Positions 22,730 to 31,887 of a stretch of 36,356 bases of DNA are shown one piece after another. The stretch spans positions 1 through 36,356 of the forward strand of contig JAJZCY010000011.1 of the NCBI GenBank assembly GCA_021828835.1. Reading direction: 5' to 3'. The notes under the pieces were generated by a model that was not told the DNA's origin, searched no databases, and was given only the letters and a program-made list of their open reading frames with translations. Each line of letters starts with the position of its first letter. The first letter of the stretch is position 1. The translations under genes were made by a program, and so were the position numbers. Source of the DNA: Acidobacteriota bacterium (GTDB taxonomy: Bacteria; Acidobacteriota; Terriglobia; Terriglobales; Acidobacteriaceae).

Positions 22730-24052
22730 ATGGTCGATTGGAGCAAGTTACCCGATCTGGGCGCGATCGCGCTGCTGACCGCCGCCTTTGCAGCCGTGGC
22801 GCGACATAGCAAGGCGTCTGTGTCCGGATTGTGGCTTACCGGCTGGTGCATGATCGCGCTGCATTTTGCCGCACTCGTCTTTGCGCCCCTGAACGGCTTT
22901 GCGGGTAATTTTGCCGAATTCGTCGGCCTCTCTGCTCTGACCTGGGCGGGTGTACTTTTTCTCTGGGCATCGGTTCCCTATCGTTCGCACCTATCCAGCC
23001 GCTGGATGCTCGCCGTCCTGCTCGGAACCAATACGCTCTATCTTGCGGTCTCGATTTTGACTCCTGCGCCCCGATGGGCTCTAACCGGGAGCGCCATCCT
23101 CTTTGGCGCGGCGCCTCTGGTGCTCGCGCTTCTTGCTGCACGCCAGGTTCGGCATCCACTGCGCTGGACCACCACCGCTCTCTACTGCGCTTTATCCATC
23201 TTTTTGCTCTTATTCCAGAACCGGCCTAATGATGGCCAGTATCTGGCATTGAACGCAATCTTCTTTACCGTTTACCTGGGATGCTGTCTCCACTTCTCTT
23301 ATGTATACCGGCGGCTGGCGGCTGGAACATTCATTACCAGCGCTGGATTTTTTACCTGGGCCGCAGTGTTTGTCGTAGGGCCGTTCATGCAGTCGAGCTT
23401 TCCCTCTATCCACATTCAGGATGAGGTTTGGAATCTGCCCAAGTACGTAGTCGCGGTCGGCATGATTCTACTGGTTCTCGAGGAGCAACTCGAGCACAAC
23501 CTTCACCTGGCGTTGCATGATGAGCTCACGGGACTCCCCAACCGGCGTCTCTTTGCAGACCGCCTGGAGCTTGCCTTGGAGCGGGCCCGACGCGGCGGCG
23601 CCCGCGCGGCGCTGCTGGTCCTTGATCTCGACCGCTTCAAACAGGTGAACGATACGTTTGGGCATCACATCGGCGATCTGGCTCTCGCGCGCTCCGCGCA
23701 GATCTTTGTAGGCCGGGTGCGGCGCGTGGATACGGTAGCGCGCACCGGAGGGGACGAATTCTCGGTAATTCTGGAAGACCCAGTTACCCGCGAAGATGCC
23801 GAGCATGTGGGCAGAACCCTCGCGGAGTTACTGGAACGCCCGATGGTCCTCGAAGGCCATGAGATCCGCGTCGGCGCCAGTGTCGGCGTGGCGATCTTCC
23901 CAGAAGACGGAACCACTCCCGAAGGCCTTTGCATTGCAGCCGATGTGTGCATGTATGAGCGCAAATACGGACCTGGAGGCCGCGGATTCTTCCATCGCCA
24001 GCCTTCGATCTTCCCGGAACGAGTTGAAGAGGCACAGAGCGAGGCCAACTAG
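22730..24052 (+). CDS. Membrane-bound diguanylate cyclase (GGDEF)
   Basis: The 440-aa protein makes c-di-GMP from GTP. About eight hydrophobic helices occupy residues 8-245 (for example LTGWCMIALHFAALVF and AIFFTVYLGCCLHFSYV), forming an uncharacterised sensor region. A short linker with LVLEEQLEHNLHLALHDELT leads into the GGDEF domain (about 265-430). The active-site GGDEF is intact (340-344), and an RxxD inhibitory site (R331-D334) sits five residues before it, so product feedback is expected. ATG 22730 (MVDWSKLPDLGAIALL) is chosen because the hydrophobic region starts right after it; GAGGTG lies about 12 bases upstream. Longer frames reach back across the CpaE-like gene start. It is divergent from that gene and convergent with pnp. 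Confidence 0.88.
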   Translation: MVDWSKLPDLGAIALLTAAFAAVARHSKASVSGLWLTGWCMIALHFAALVFAPLNGFAGNFAEFVGLSALTWAGVLFLWASVPYRSHLSSRWMLAVLLGTNTLYLAVSILTPAPRWALTGSAILFGAAPLVLALLAARQVRHPLRWTTTALYCALSIFLLLFQNRPNDGQYLALNAIFFTVYLGCCLHFSYVYRRLAAGTFITSAGFFTWAAVFVVGPFMQSSFPSIHIQDEVWNLPKYVVAVGMILLVLEEQLEHNLHLALHDELTGLPNRRLFADRLELALERARRGGARAALLVLDLDRFKQVNDTFGHHIGDLALARSAQIFVGRVRRVDTVARTGGDEFSVILEDPVTREDAEHVGRTLAELLERPMVLEGHEIRVGASVGVAIFPEDGTTPEGLCIAADVCMYERKYGPGGRGFFHRQPSIFPERVEEAQSEAN

Positions 24053-24080
24053 GATTAGGCTTTCTGTCACTGGAAAAAGA

Positions 24081-24106
24081 ACGGCCCGGACCTTGGTCCG
24101 GGCCGT
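24081..24106. terminator. Strong hairpin terminator between diguanylate cyclase and pnp
   Basis: ACGGCCCGGACC (24081-24092) pairs perfectly with GGTCCGGGCCGT (24095-24106) around TT. In the pnp direction it is followed by TTCTTTTTCC, a proper U-tract, so it is a good intrinsic terminator for rpsO-pnp. In the other direction only ATCTCGTTC follows, so it is weaker there. Confidence 0.85.
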
Positions 24107-24126
24107 ATCTCGTTCATGCGGAATCA

Positions 24127-26568
24127 CTAGCTCTGGCTGCCGCCGCCCTGACCGCGTCCACCACCGCTGGGACGGCGGCGCCGGCGACGGCGATTGTTGT
24201 TGCTTCCGCCCTGCGGACGCCCGCCACCGGTGCTTTGACCCGCCGGCGCCGCGCCCTCCGCGCGGTTAAAGTTCGGCTCGTTCTCCTCGTCGAACTCCTC
24301 GCCTTCCTCGCCGAACTCGTCGCCACCCTCAATCAGGATCGTGCTCTGGTTGGAGCTGGGCTGACGCTCATCGAACTGGTGCCGTTCCTGGCGGGGCCGT
24401 GCGGGAGCGGCCTCTGCTTCTTGTTCACCGCCGGCTGCCTCGGCTTCGCCACCCGCCTGCTGCGCCAGCTTGGCCTTCTGCTCCTTGATGAGCGCCTTGC
24501 GGCTCAGCTTGATGCGGTTGCCTTCGAGAGCCAGTACCTTCACCATGACCTGATCGCCTTCGCGCAACTCGTCCTTCACGTCCTTGACGCGGTGCTCGGC
24601 GATTTCGGAGATGTGCAGCAGGCCATCGGTGCCCGGGAAGATTTCGACAAATGCGCCGAACTCAGCGAGGCGAACCACCTTGCCCAGATAAACCTTGCCC
24701 ACTTCCGGCACGGCTGTGATGTCGTTGATCATGGCCAGAGCCTTCTTCAAGCCCTCGGCGTCGGACGAAGCAACGCTGACCTTGCCCGAATCATCCACAT
24801 CAATCTTGGCGCCAGTCTGCTCCACGAGTCCGCGAATGGTCGCACCGCCCTTGCCGATCAGGTCGCGAATCTTGTCGGTCGGAATCATCACCGTCTCGAT
24901 GCGCGGCGCATACTTGGAGCGCTCTGTGCGGGGGCCGTCCAGCTCGGCGTCCATTTTGTCGAGCAGGAAGAGCCGACCACGGCGCGCCTGGTCCATCGCC
25001 TGCTCCAGGATCTGGCGCGTCAGGCCAGCAACCTTGATGTCCATCTGCAGCGCGGTGATTCCCTGACGGGTACCTGCCACCTTGAAGTCCATGTCGCCAT
25101 AGTGGTCTTCCGCGCCGGCGATGTCGGTCAGGATTGCGTAATCGTCGCCCTCCTTCACCAGGCCCATGGCCACGCCGGCAACCGCCCCCTTGAGCTTGAT
25201 GCCGGCGTCGAACAGCGCCAGGCTGGCACCGCACACCGACGCCATCGACGAGGAGCCGTTGGACTCCAGAATGTCGCTGACCACGCGAATCGAGTACTGC
25301 GACTCTTCCGCCGAAGGCAATACCGCGGAGATCGCTCGCTCGGCCAAGGCGCCATGGCCAACTTCGCGGCGGCCTACGCCAGTCATGCGGCCGGTTTCGC
25401 CCACGCTGAACGGCGGGAAGTTGTAATGGAGCATGAAGTTCTTCTTCCGCTCGCCCTCGTAAGACTCAAGCCGCTGGCTCTCATCCATGGTGCCTAGCGT
25501 CGCCGTCACCAGAGCCTGTGTCTCGCCGCGTGTGAACAGCGCCGAGCCGTGGGTGCGCGGAAGCACCTTCGTCTCAATGCTGATTGCACGGATCTCGTCG
25601 AAGGCGCGGCGATCGGGACGGATGCGCTCCTTGGTCACCTGCTCGCGGAACAGCCGCTCCCGCATGAGCTCGTAGTAGTGCGCCAGCTTCTTCTTGGCCG
25701 CCGGATCATCGGCAGGCAGCTCGGCAGCGAGCTCGTCCTGAATCTGCTTGATGAGCGAATAGCTCTCGATCTTGGCATGCTTCTTGGTATCCAGAGCGTC
25801 CTTCAGACGATCGCCGATCTTCCCCTTCAGCTCGTTGTAGTAGGTCTCATCGATCTCGGGGGCCGTAAACGCACGCTTCGGCTTGCCGGCCTTCGACACC
25901 AGCTCTTCAATCGCGGCGACGATCTTCTTGATCTGCTCGTGCCCGAACTCGATGGCGGCAACGATGGTCTCTTCGGTCTCTTCCTTGGCGCCGGCCTCGA
26001 TCATCACGATGCCGTCCTTGTGTCCGACCACCATGATGTTGACGGTGCTCACCAGGCGCTCCGCGTAGGTCGGGTTCACCACGAACTCGCCCTCCACGCG
26101 GCCCACGCGCACCGCGCCCACCGTCGCGCTGAACGGAATATCAGAAAGCGCCACCGCCGCAGTTGCGGCATTGATGGCGATCACATCCGGATCGTTTTCC
26201 TTATCGGCGGAGAAGACCAGCGCAATCACCTGGGTCTCGTTCCGGAAGCCATCGGGGAACAGGGGACGGATGGGCCGATCGATCTGGCGGGCCGTCAGAA
26301 TTTCTTTCTCGCTGGGCCGGCCTTCGCGCTTGATGAAGCCGCCGGGAATGCGTCCGCCAGCGTAGGTGTACTCGCGGTAGTCCACGGTAAGGGGGAAGAA
26401 GTCGATGCCTTCACGAGGGTCCGGAGAAGCGACTGCGGTGGCCAGAACAACCGTCTCGCCAGTGGAAACCAGCGCTGCGCCGGAGGCTTGCTTGGCCATG
26501 CGGCCGGTTTCAATGACCAGCCGCTTGCCGCCGGCAAGCTCGACGGCTACTTCATGCTTGGTTGACAT
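24127..26568 (-). CDS. pnp: Polyribonucleotide nucleotidyltransferase (PNPase)
   Basis: The 813-aa enzyme degrades RNA 3' to 5' by phosphorolysis and acts in the degradosome. Two RNase PH-like cores are visible: [20 protein letters not shown] in the first, and [39 protein letters not shown] and [19 protein letters not shown] in the second, with the catalytic acids of the latter. A KH domain ([20 protein letters not shown]) and an S1 domain ([20 protein letters not shown]) follow. The last roughly 110 residues are an unusual acidic then Arg/Gly-rich tail ([18 protein letters not shown]), longer than in E. coli PNPase (711 aa). ATG 26568 has GAGGA six bases upstream. It follows rpsO after 318 bp. 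Confidence 0.97.
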   Translation of the reverse strand: MSTKHEVAVELAGGKRLVIETGRMAKQASGAALVSTGETVVLATAVASPDPREGIDFFPLTVDYREYTYAGGRIPGGFIKREGRPSEKEILTARQIDRPIRPLFPDGFRNETQVIALVFSADKENDPDVIAINAATAAVALSDIPFSATVGAVRVGRVEGEFVVNPTYAERLVSTVNIMVVGHKDGIVMIEAGAKEETEETIVAAIEFGHEQIKKIVAAIEELVSKAGKPKRAFTAPEIDETYYNELKGKIGDRLKDALDTKKHAKIESYSLIKQIQDELAAELPADDPAAKKKLAHYYELMRERLFREQVTKERIRPDRRAFDEIRAISIETKVLPRTHGSALFTRGETQALVTATLGTMDESQRLESYEGERKKNFMLHYNFPPFSVGETGRMTGVGRREVGHGALAERAISAVLPSAEESQYSIRVVSDILESNGSSSMASVCGASLALFDAGIKLKGAVAGVAMGLVKEGDDYAILTDIAGAEDHYGDMDFKVAGTRQGITALQMDIKVAGLTRQILEQAMDQARRGRLFLLDKMDAELDGPRTERSKYAPRIETVMIPTDKIRDLIGKGGATIRGLVEQTGAKIDVDDSGKVSVASSDAEGLKKALAMINDITAVPEVGKVYLGKVVRLAEFGAFVEIFPGTDGLLHISEIAEHRVKDVKDELREGDQVMVKVLALEGNRIKLSRKALIKEQKAKLAQQAGGEAEAAGGEQEAEAAPARPRQERHQFDERQPSSNQSTILIEGGDEFGEEGEEFDEENEPNFNRAEGAAPAGQSTGGGRPQGGSNNNRRRRRRRPSGGGRGQGGGSQS

Positions 26569-26886
26569 AGTGTCCTCTTTTCTGTGTTTTCGCTAGGGAA
26601 ACTTGGGTGGGGAGACGCGCCCGCGCACGCAACCTGGAGCACAGCAGGCCGTGGCCCGCCAATGCAGGTGCCCCGTAAAGGGGACGTTGCTCGCATGTGC
26701 CGTGGGGAGATGGCGGAGGATGCACGCCCGCGACGCGCGATCGTCGTCACGCGCCGATAGATGTGCGTTGTCCCTGGCAGGATGAGGGCCTCGCCAGGGA
26801 GCTCATGGCCCCACATTCTGGGTGGAACAGGGGCCTTGACCAAGCTCCGGTCTGGGCGCTTCCGGTTCAATACGCGGGCTTTCTGA
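26569..26886 (-). other. 318-bp rpsO-pnp spacer with hairpins, no gene
   Basis: No plausible gene is present. GC-rich inverted repeats include TCCCTGGC (26771-26778) with GCCAGGGA (26793-26800), an 8-bp stem around 14 bases, and CCCC/GGGG at 26671-26683. In many bacteria the rpsO-pnp interval carries a terminator/processing site and the pnp leader is an autoregulatory target of PNPase. These hairpins are candidates for the same, by analogy only. Confidence 0.5.
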
Positions 26887-27153
26887 TTACTTGCGGATAC
26901 CGAGCTTTCCAATCACGTCCCGGTAACGGTCCGAGTCGTGCGCCTTCAGGTAATCCAGCAGGCGGCGGCGCTTGCTAACCAGCATCAAGAGGCCACGCCG
27001 GGAGGCATGGTCCTTCTTGTGGGTCTTGAAATGCTCGGTCAACTCGCCAATCCGCTCACTCAGAATCGCGATCTGGACCTCCGGCGAGCCGGTGTCCGAT
27101 TCATGGGTACGGAAGCGTTCAATCAGGGTTGCTTTCTTTTGGGTCGCCAGCAC
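26887..27153 (-). CDS. rpsO: 30S ribosomal protein S15
   Basis: The 88-aa protein binds the 16S rRNA central domain and nucleates platform assembly. The family signatures [36 protein letters not shown] and [12 protein letters not shown] are all intact. The start is GTG 27153, with AGGAG 11 bases upstream, a somewhat long spacing. The gene is followed on the same strand by pnp, the classic rpsO-pnp order. Its promoter is expected in the 132 bp upstream (27154-27285). Confidence 0.97.
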   Translation of the reverse strand: MLATQKKATLIERFRTHESDTGSPEVQIAILSERIGELTEHFKTHKKDHASRRGLLMLVSKRRRLLDYLKAHDSDRYRDVIGKLGIRK

Positions 27154-27285
27154 GGCGTGTGTTACTCCTCTTTTTTTCTCTCAGTCCACTCTTAAGTGTC
27201 TGTATTGAGAGTACCATGAGTCACGCCATCAGGAAACCGCCTGCGCTGCCGGGCCTCTTGGTTTCCTTGATCCCTGGTTCCTGCC

Positions 27286-28314
27286 TCACTGCGTCTCCGG
27301 ACCCAGCCAGTAATCGGCTCGCGCCACAATCTTCGCCCCATAGTCCTGCACGGTACGGACCTTGATGGTGTGCAATCCAGGCGTGGGATCGGAGGGGCTG
27401 AACGTGATCAGGTAGCGATTTCGCATGTGCTTGGCCGCGTTCACCACCCGGGCCTCGAACTTCCGGTCGCCGGTGAAGGTGGTGTATTCGCCTCCGCTCA
27501 TCGCGGCAATCTCCTTGGTCACGTTCTTGCGGAAACCTTTCACCAGCATGGCCAGCGCGGAAACCATGTTCAACGTCCGATCCTCGCCGTTGTCCTTCAG
27601 ATCGTGCGCAAACTCGGCCTCGCCGGGAGAAAACGCCACGCTCAGTACCAGCACATCGGACTCCCCGATCTGCCGGATGATGCCGGCAGGCTTTGCGTGC
27701 TTGCTGCCGTGATCGCGCTTTTCGCTAATGAGCAACAATACCCTGCGGAAGGACCGCGGTTGGGACTGCAACAGGTTGACCGCGTAGCTGATCGTGTCCA
27801 GCGTAGCCGCCCCGCCGTCCCCCGGCTGCAATTGCTTCAGCTCCTGGTTCACCTGGTCCCCGGCATGGGTAAAGTCCTGAATTAGATGCTGGGTGGAGTC
27901 GTAGCCCACCAGCGCTACCCGGCTGCGCGGATCAGCCAGAAACAGATCGAGGAGCGGCCCCAGCTTGGCCAGCTTGTCGAACTCCAGCACGCTCGCCCCG
28001 CCCAGTTCGACGGCCACCACCAGAGCCACAGGCGCGGTATCCATCTCTTCCTGCACGTGAATCTTCTGCGGGATGCCGTTGTCCTCAAGAATGAAGTCTT
28101 TCTGCTTCAGCCCGTAGATGATGTTCCCATTCTTTTGTTCCACGAGCGTGGGCACCAGTACCTCAGTCGTCGTGGTGCTGAAAGTCGCCTGGGACTGGGC
28201 ATTTGGCATCGGCTCGGGCGGCACAACCGGCGGCAATTGCTGCGCGCGCACCTCCGCGCCTGCCGTGAGAGCAACGATAAGCAAAAGAAAACGACCAAGG
28301 ATACCGATGCGCAT
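27286..28314 (-). CDS. Exported VWFA-domain protein (acidobacterial VWFA-related family) lacking a classical MIDAS
   Basis: The 342-aa product has a signal peptide (MRIGILGRFLLLIVALTAGA). A short beta domain with GLKQKDFILEDNGIPQKIHV precedes the von Willebrand factor A domain (about 95-290), then an immunoglobulin-like end (TPGLHTIKVRTV). This is the layout of the VWFA family abundant in Acidobacteria. The usual metal site DxSxS is replaced by VAVELGGASV, and only a Thr/Asp loop (GGAATLDTISYAV) remains, so metal-dependent ligand binding is doubtful. ATG 28314 is preferred as it gives a normal signal peptide. It lies about 81 bp after the small gene at 28396-28620, same strand. The function is unknown, probably envelope-associated. 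Confidence 0.83.
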   Translation of the reverse strand: MRIGILGRFLLLIVALTAGAEVRAQQLPPVVPPEPMPNAQSQATFSTTTTEVLVPTLVEQKNGNIIYGLKQKDFILEDNGIPQKIHVQEEMDTAPVALVVAVELGGASVLEFDKLAKLGPLLDLFLADPRSRVALVGYDSTQHLIQDFTHAGDQVNQELKQLQPGDGGAATLDTISYAVNLLQSQPRSFRRVLLLISEKRDHGSKHAKPAGIIRQIGESDVLVLSVAFSPGEAEFAHDLKDNGEDRTLNMVSALAMLVKGFRKNVTKEIAAMSGGEYTTFTGDRKFEARVVNAAKHMRNRYLITFSPSDPTPGLHTIKVRTVQDYGAKIVARADYWLGPETQ

Positions 28315-28395
28315 GCGATCTGGATCAGGATAAAAGATCGGCCGGATCAGCCTGCCGGATCCCACAGGCTTAGACGGGCTGCGTCAGAAACGGGC

Positions 28396-28620
28396 TCAGC
28401 CCCGGCCGCGCGCTTCCCGTTCCAGCCGGCCTGTCCAGCGCAAAAAACTCAAGAGTTCCCAGCGCGTGGTCCAGAGAAAGCCCAGCACACTTCTGGCCGT
28501 CAGCGTCTCGGCCTTCTGGCCGGAGTAGGTCTCCACCCGCCAGCGCAGGTACTCGCTGCGCCAGGGCGTCAGCCGATGGCCGCGGGTCGCGTTCCAGATG
28601 AAGCGGAGTGCTGCCAACAC
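28396..28620 (-). CDS. Small basic Trp/Arg-rich protein, unknown
   Basis: A 74-residue protein with the pattern LRFIWNATRGHRLTPW, YLRWRVETYSGQKAE, and TTRWELLSFLRWTGRL. There is no signal peptide or confident membrane helix; amphipathic helices rich in Trp and Arg suggest membrane-surface or nucleic-acid contact. GTG 28620 is supported by GAGGA seven bases upstream. A longer overlapping frame (28370-28681) has no protein-like features, so this one is preferred. It is 57 bp downstream of flgL and upstream of the VWFA gene on the same strand. The distribution of W and R looks conserved-type, but I cannot name a family. Confidence 0.55.
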   Translation of the reverse strand: MLAALRFIWNATRGHRLTPWRSEYLRWRVETYSGQKAETLTARSVLGFLWTTRWELLSFLRWTGRLEREARGRG

Positions 28621-28677
28621 AGGGGAATCCTCTTCTCCCCAGTATAGAAGGCGCGCCGGTAAAAACCGGGAGCAACA

Positions 28678-29574
28678 TCACATCTTGTTGAAGAGACTGT
28701 TGGAGGGCGAAGCCAACTCCGCAATCACACTCTCCAGCGCGGATTGCTGCGTCTGGTTGAGCGAGAGCTGGGTAGCAATCGTCGGCAGATCCGCCTGCAC
28801 CAGGGTGCTTTGCGCCGCAGTCAATTGCGTCTGTTCGCTGCTGACCGCGCTCGCGGCCGAGGTCAGCTGCGTCAGCGAATTGTCGATCGTCACGCGCTGC
28901 TGGGAGACATAGTTCAGCGCCGTATTCAGCGCCCCAGTATCCGCAGCCGCCTGGTTCTCGTTCACTGTACCGCTGGAGAAGTCGGCCACCAGAGCATTCA
29001 ACGCTCCGAACACGCTGTTCGTCCCGCTGCCGAGAAAGACCTGGTCGCCCGGAATATTCAACTGAATCTTCTGCCCATTGGGCAGCTCCAAAAAGTTGAT
29101 GTTCCCGTCTCCGCTATAGCCGGTGACCGCATTAGAGGTCGAGAAAGGGGCCGTCGCGGTTTGCCCGCCCGCGAAGATGTACCGGCCCTGATAGCTGGTG
29201 TTGGCAAGCGACTGCACCTCGGAGAGGATTCCGGATATCTGATTGGCAATCGACTTGACGTTGCTGGCGCTCATGGTGCCATTGTTGGCGCTGGTCGCCA
29301 GCGAAATCGCCTGGGTCAACTGCGACACCACGCTCCCCAGCGCGGAGTCGGCGACCTGCAACTGCCCCGTAACCAGGTTCGAGCTCTGCGTGAACGAATC
29401 ATCCTGCTGAATCTGGCTGAGCAGCAGCACGTTTTGGCCGGCTCCGGCCGGATCCTCGCTGAGCGAAGCGATCTTTGCGCCGCTCGAGAGCTGTTGCGAC
29501 AGATTTTGCGCATTCACCTGCGTCTGATTCAGCGCGTCCACCAGACTGGAAACATAGAACGGGTCCACTCGCAT
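28678..29574 (-). CDS. flgL: Flagellar hook-filament junction protein FlgL
   Basis: The 298-aa protein joins hook and filament. The N-terminal flagellin-like helix has MRVDPFYVSSLVDALNQTQ and LSSGAKIASLSEDPAGAGQN, the flagellin/FlgL signature. A central segment with LANTSYQGRYIFAGGQT is typical of FlgL and separates it from flagellin. The C-terminal helix ends VIAELASPSNSLFNKM. The start is ATG 29574 with CAGGAG seven bases upstream. It follows flgK after 120 bp and belongs to the sigma-28-controlled segment. Confidence 0.93.
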   Translation of the reverse strand: MRVDPFYVSSLVDALNQTQVNAQNLSQQLSSGAKIASLSEDPAGAGQNVLLLSQIQQDDSFTQSSNLVTGQLQVADSALGSVVSQLTQAISLATSANNGTMSASNVKSIANQISGILSEVQSLANTSYQGRYIFAGGQTATAPFSTSNAVTGYSGDGNINFLELPNGQKIQLNIPGDQVFLGSGTNSVFGALNALVADFSSGTVNENQAAADTGALNTALNYVSQQRVTIDNSLTQLTSAASAVSSEQTQLTAAQSTLVQADLPTIATQLSLNQTQQSALESVIAELASPSNSLFNKM

Positions 29575-29694
29575 CGAATAGCTCCTGGTGTTTAGCTTTC
29601 AGGCCCTTAAGGCCCCACAGGACGGCCCGCGAGCCAACCTGTATCCCCAACGCCATCGCCCAGCAGAATCCGCCTCAAACCGGAAACCCTGCTT

Positions 29695-31527
29695 CTACGC
29701 GACCGCCGTCTCCACGCCCAGGTTCAGTGCCGAAGTCATGATCGAGTTCAGGATGGTGAACACCTGGGAGGCCGCCTGATAGCTGGTTTCGAGCAGCGAG
29801 AGCGCCGCGGCCTGATCGTTCAGATTCACGCTCGAGAGCGCATTGCACTGCGACTGCAACTGCGATACGGAGGCGCTCTGCGCCGTACTTTCGGTCTGCG
29901 CCTCAGCGACCGTCGAGCCCAGCGCGGATACAAAGCTCGAATAAAAGTCGATGGGCGACTGGCCCGGCGATCCGTTCTGGCTCGTGCCGGTCTGGGCGGA
30001 GGCGGAGGAAGTCTGCGTCAGTTGCGGTACCCCCGCCGCACCGTACAACTGCCAGGTCAGGTTCAGCGGAGGAGCGCCATCGGAAAGCCCGGACAGCATA
30101 ATCCCCGTAATGTCTGCCACGGGAACCACTAGATTGCCGCTGGCATCGAATGTGAGGCTCCCCGTCGCCGCCACCACACCGCCCAGAGAGAGCTGATAGT
30201 TCCACTGCTCGGCGGTCGGGTCGGCGGTGCTGGGGCCAGCATTGGTATAAGTCACCGCTGCCTGATAGCTTTTGCCCTTTGCATCGTAAACAGTGGTCGC
30301 TCCGGTCACGGAATTCCCTACAGGAGTGCTGGAACTCAGATTCTGCGTCAAGCTGAAGGACGTGGTTGCCGAGGGGGCGATGCGCGCGTTGTCGGCCAGG
30401 TCCGCCATCGCCATCGCATTCGAATTGTCTCCGCTTCCCTCGCCTGCCCCCGCTGCCGCAATCTGGTTGGGATCAGTCATCACCACCGCCATGGCCGCCG
30501 CACTGCCTGCCACCTGGGCCGGCGGGTTGAAGATATTCAGGAGATTGCCTGAACCGCTCACTCCGGCAAGATCCGTGCCTGCATTGTTCTGCTGATTCAC
30601 CGCGGTCGAGATTCCATACGCAAGCTGATCGAGCGAGCTCAAAACCCTGGGCAGATCCACATCCCGCGCGGTCAAGTACCCGCCCAGTTGGCCGCCCACC
30701 GCGGTTGGGTCTGGCTGCGCAATATTTTCGCCGCCAACATAAAACTGCGTCAGGCCGTCGACCTTGCCAGTAGTCAGTTGGTAGCTCTGCCCCTGCGAAA
30801 CCAGCAACTGGCCTGAGGTCGTAGTGATGGAAAGCCCGTTATCCTCCGTCGTCACCTGGTTGATGCCGATCAGTTGCGAAAGCTGGCTGATGTCCTGCTG
30901 CCGCTGATCCTCCAGCGGTCCGGCATCCTGATTAGGTGACGCCGACTGGATGGCCAGGTTCAACTGCGCAATCGCAGAGGTTAACGTGTTCACCTGCCCG
31001 GCGATGCTGGCCGCCTCCTGGTCGAGGGCCGCCTGCTGTCCATTCAGGCTTCGCGCAGCACTCGACACATCACCGGAAAGCAGCCTGGCAGCCGAGAGCA
31101 CCTGGTTCCGCAAAGCGCTGTTGGTAGGATCTGCTTGCAGCGAAGAAAACGAATCGAAAAAATTCGTGATATCGGTTCCGATGTCGCCGGCCGCGGAGGT
31201 GGACGAACCCGAATTGGGCGTGAACAGAGCCTGGATGTTGTTGAGCGCCGCCAGCCGCGTGGTCGATGCTGAAGCCAACTGCTGCTGCTGGTCGAGCCGC
31301 TGCAACAGAACCCGGTCGCGCCGCGAGGTTGAGCCCGCCTCCGTCACGCCGGTGCCGACCTGTACCCCATCGAGAAAAACCGGGGTGTTTTGACGCCAGG
31401 TCGGCGACTCTGCGCTGTACCCCGGCGTATTCGCGTTGGCAATGTTGTTGGCCACTACTCCCAGAGCGGCCTGGTCGGCATCCAGCGCCCCACCGATGAT
31501 CCCCAGCGCGGAGTTAATCGTGCCCAT
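29695..31527 (-). CDS. flgK: Flagellar hook-associated protein FlgK
   Basis: The 610-aa first hook-filament junction protein is exported by the flagellar system without a signal peptide. The N-terminus NSALGIIGGALDADQ and VVANNIANANTPGYS are the rod/hook-family signature. The C-terminus VNLNDQAAALSLLETSYQAASQVF is the matching coiled-coil end. The middle (about 390-510) is a beta-rich insertion with QWNYQLSLGGVV and LTFDASGNL, reminiscent of the FlgE D2-type domain. Of adjacent ATGs at 31530 and 31527, the second is chosen since GGAGG then lies six bases upstream. The start overlaps the 3' end of flgN by 14 bp. Confidence 0.93.
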   Translation of the reverse strand: MGTINSALGIIGGALDADQAALGVVANNIANANTPGYSAESPTWRQNTPVFLDGVQVGTGVTEAGSTSRRDRVLLQRLDQQQQLASASTTRLAALNNIQALFTPNSGSSTSAAGDIGTDITNFFDSFSSLQADPTNSALRNQVLSAARLLSGDVSSAARSLNGQQAALDQEAASIAGQVNTLTSAIAQLNLAIQSASPNQDAGPLEDQRQQDISQLSQLIGINQVTTEDNGLSITTTSGQLLVSQGQSYQLTTGKVDGLTQFYVGGENIAQPDPTAVGGQLGGYLTARDVDLPRVLSSLDQLAYGISTAVNQQNNAGTDLAGVSGSGNLLNIFNPPAQVAGSAAAMAVVMTDPNQIAAAGAGEGSGDNSNAMAMADLADNARIAPSATTSFSLTQNLSSSTPVGNSVTGATTVYDAKGKSYQAAVTYTNAGPSTADPTAEQWNYQLSLGGVVAATGSLTFDASGNLVVPVADITGIMLSGLSDGAPPLNLTWQLYGAAGVPQLTQTSSASAQTGTSQNGSPGQSPIDFYSSFVSALGSTVAEAQTESTAQSASVSQLQSQCNALSSVNLNDQAAALSLLETSYQAASQVFTILNSIMTSALNLGVETAVA

Positions 31528-31864
31528 CATTCGCCTCCGCCCATGTCCATCCCCGCGCCTGCGCCTCGCTGTACTCGACCCGCGCAGCACGGATCTGCTG
31601 CAGCCGCTGCAGGACACGCACATTGCTTCGCGTTGCCGCCAAAACCCGCCGCAGCGTCTCCATCTCTGCGGTTGCAGCCCGCATGTGCGCAAACATCTCC
31701 TCCCGCTCTGCAACCGTCTTCTGCGGCAACCCGCGGGTCAACACCTGGCAGGCGATGGCCAGTTCCTCCAGCCGGCCCGCATCCAGATGCGCCAGCGCCA
31801 GCGAAGCCTCGCTGATCAAGGCCTGCAAACCCGATCGAACCAGTCGATCTCTCTGCGCCGCCAT
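31514..31864 (-). CDS. flgN: FlgN-like export chaperone
   Basis: The 116-aa all-helical protein is predicted to bind FlgK and FlgL before export. The sequence is weakly conserved, as usual for FlgN: ALAHLDAGRLEELAIACQVL and a long helix with VAEREEMFAHMRAATAEME. The assignment rests on size, helicity and position between flgM and flgK, the usual flgM-flgN-flgK order. Start ATG 31864 has AGGAAGGG eight bases upstream, and the stop overlaps the flgK start. Another small helical flagellar chaperone is possible. Confidence 0.7.
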   Translation of the reverse strand: MAAQRDRLVRSGLQALISEASLALAHLDAGRLEELAIACQVLTRGLPQKTVAEREEMFAHMRAATAEMETLRRVLAATRSNVRVLQRLQQIRAARVEYSEAQARGWTWAEANDGHD

Positions 31865-31887
31865 GCAGCGATTCCCTTCCTGCGCCC

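Noticed and set aside
24235-25497. Long plus-strand frame (420 codons) opposite pnp
   Set aside because: Antisense shadow of a high-GC gene; Leu/His-rich composition and no recognisable motif, while pnp is unambiguous.
28370-28681. Minus-strand frame of 103 codons after flgL
   Set aside because: Overlaps in another frame a better 74-codon gene with GAGGA before its GTG and a clear Trp/Arg pattern.
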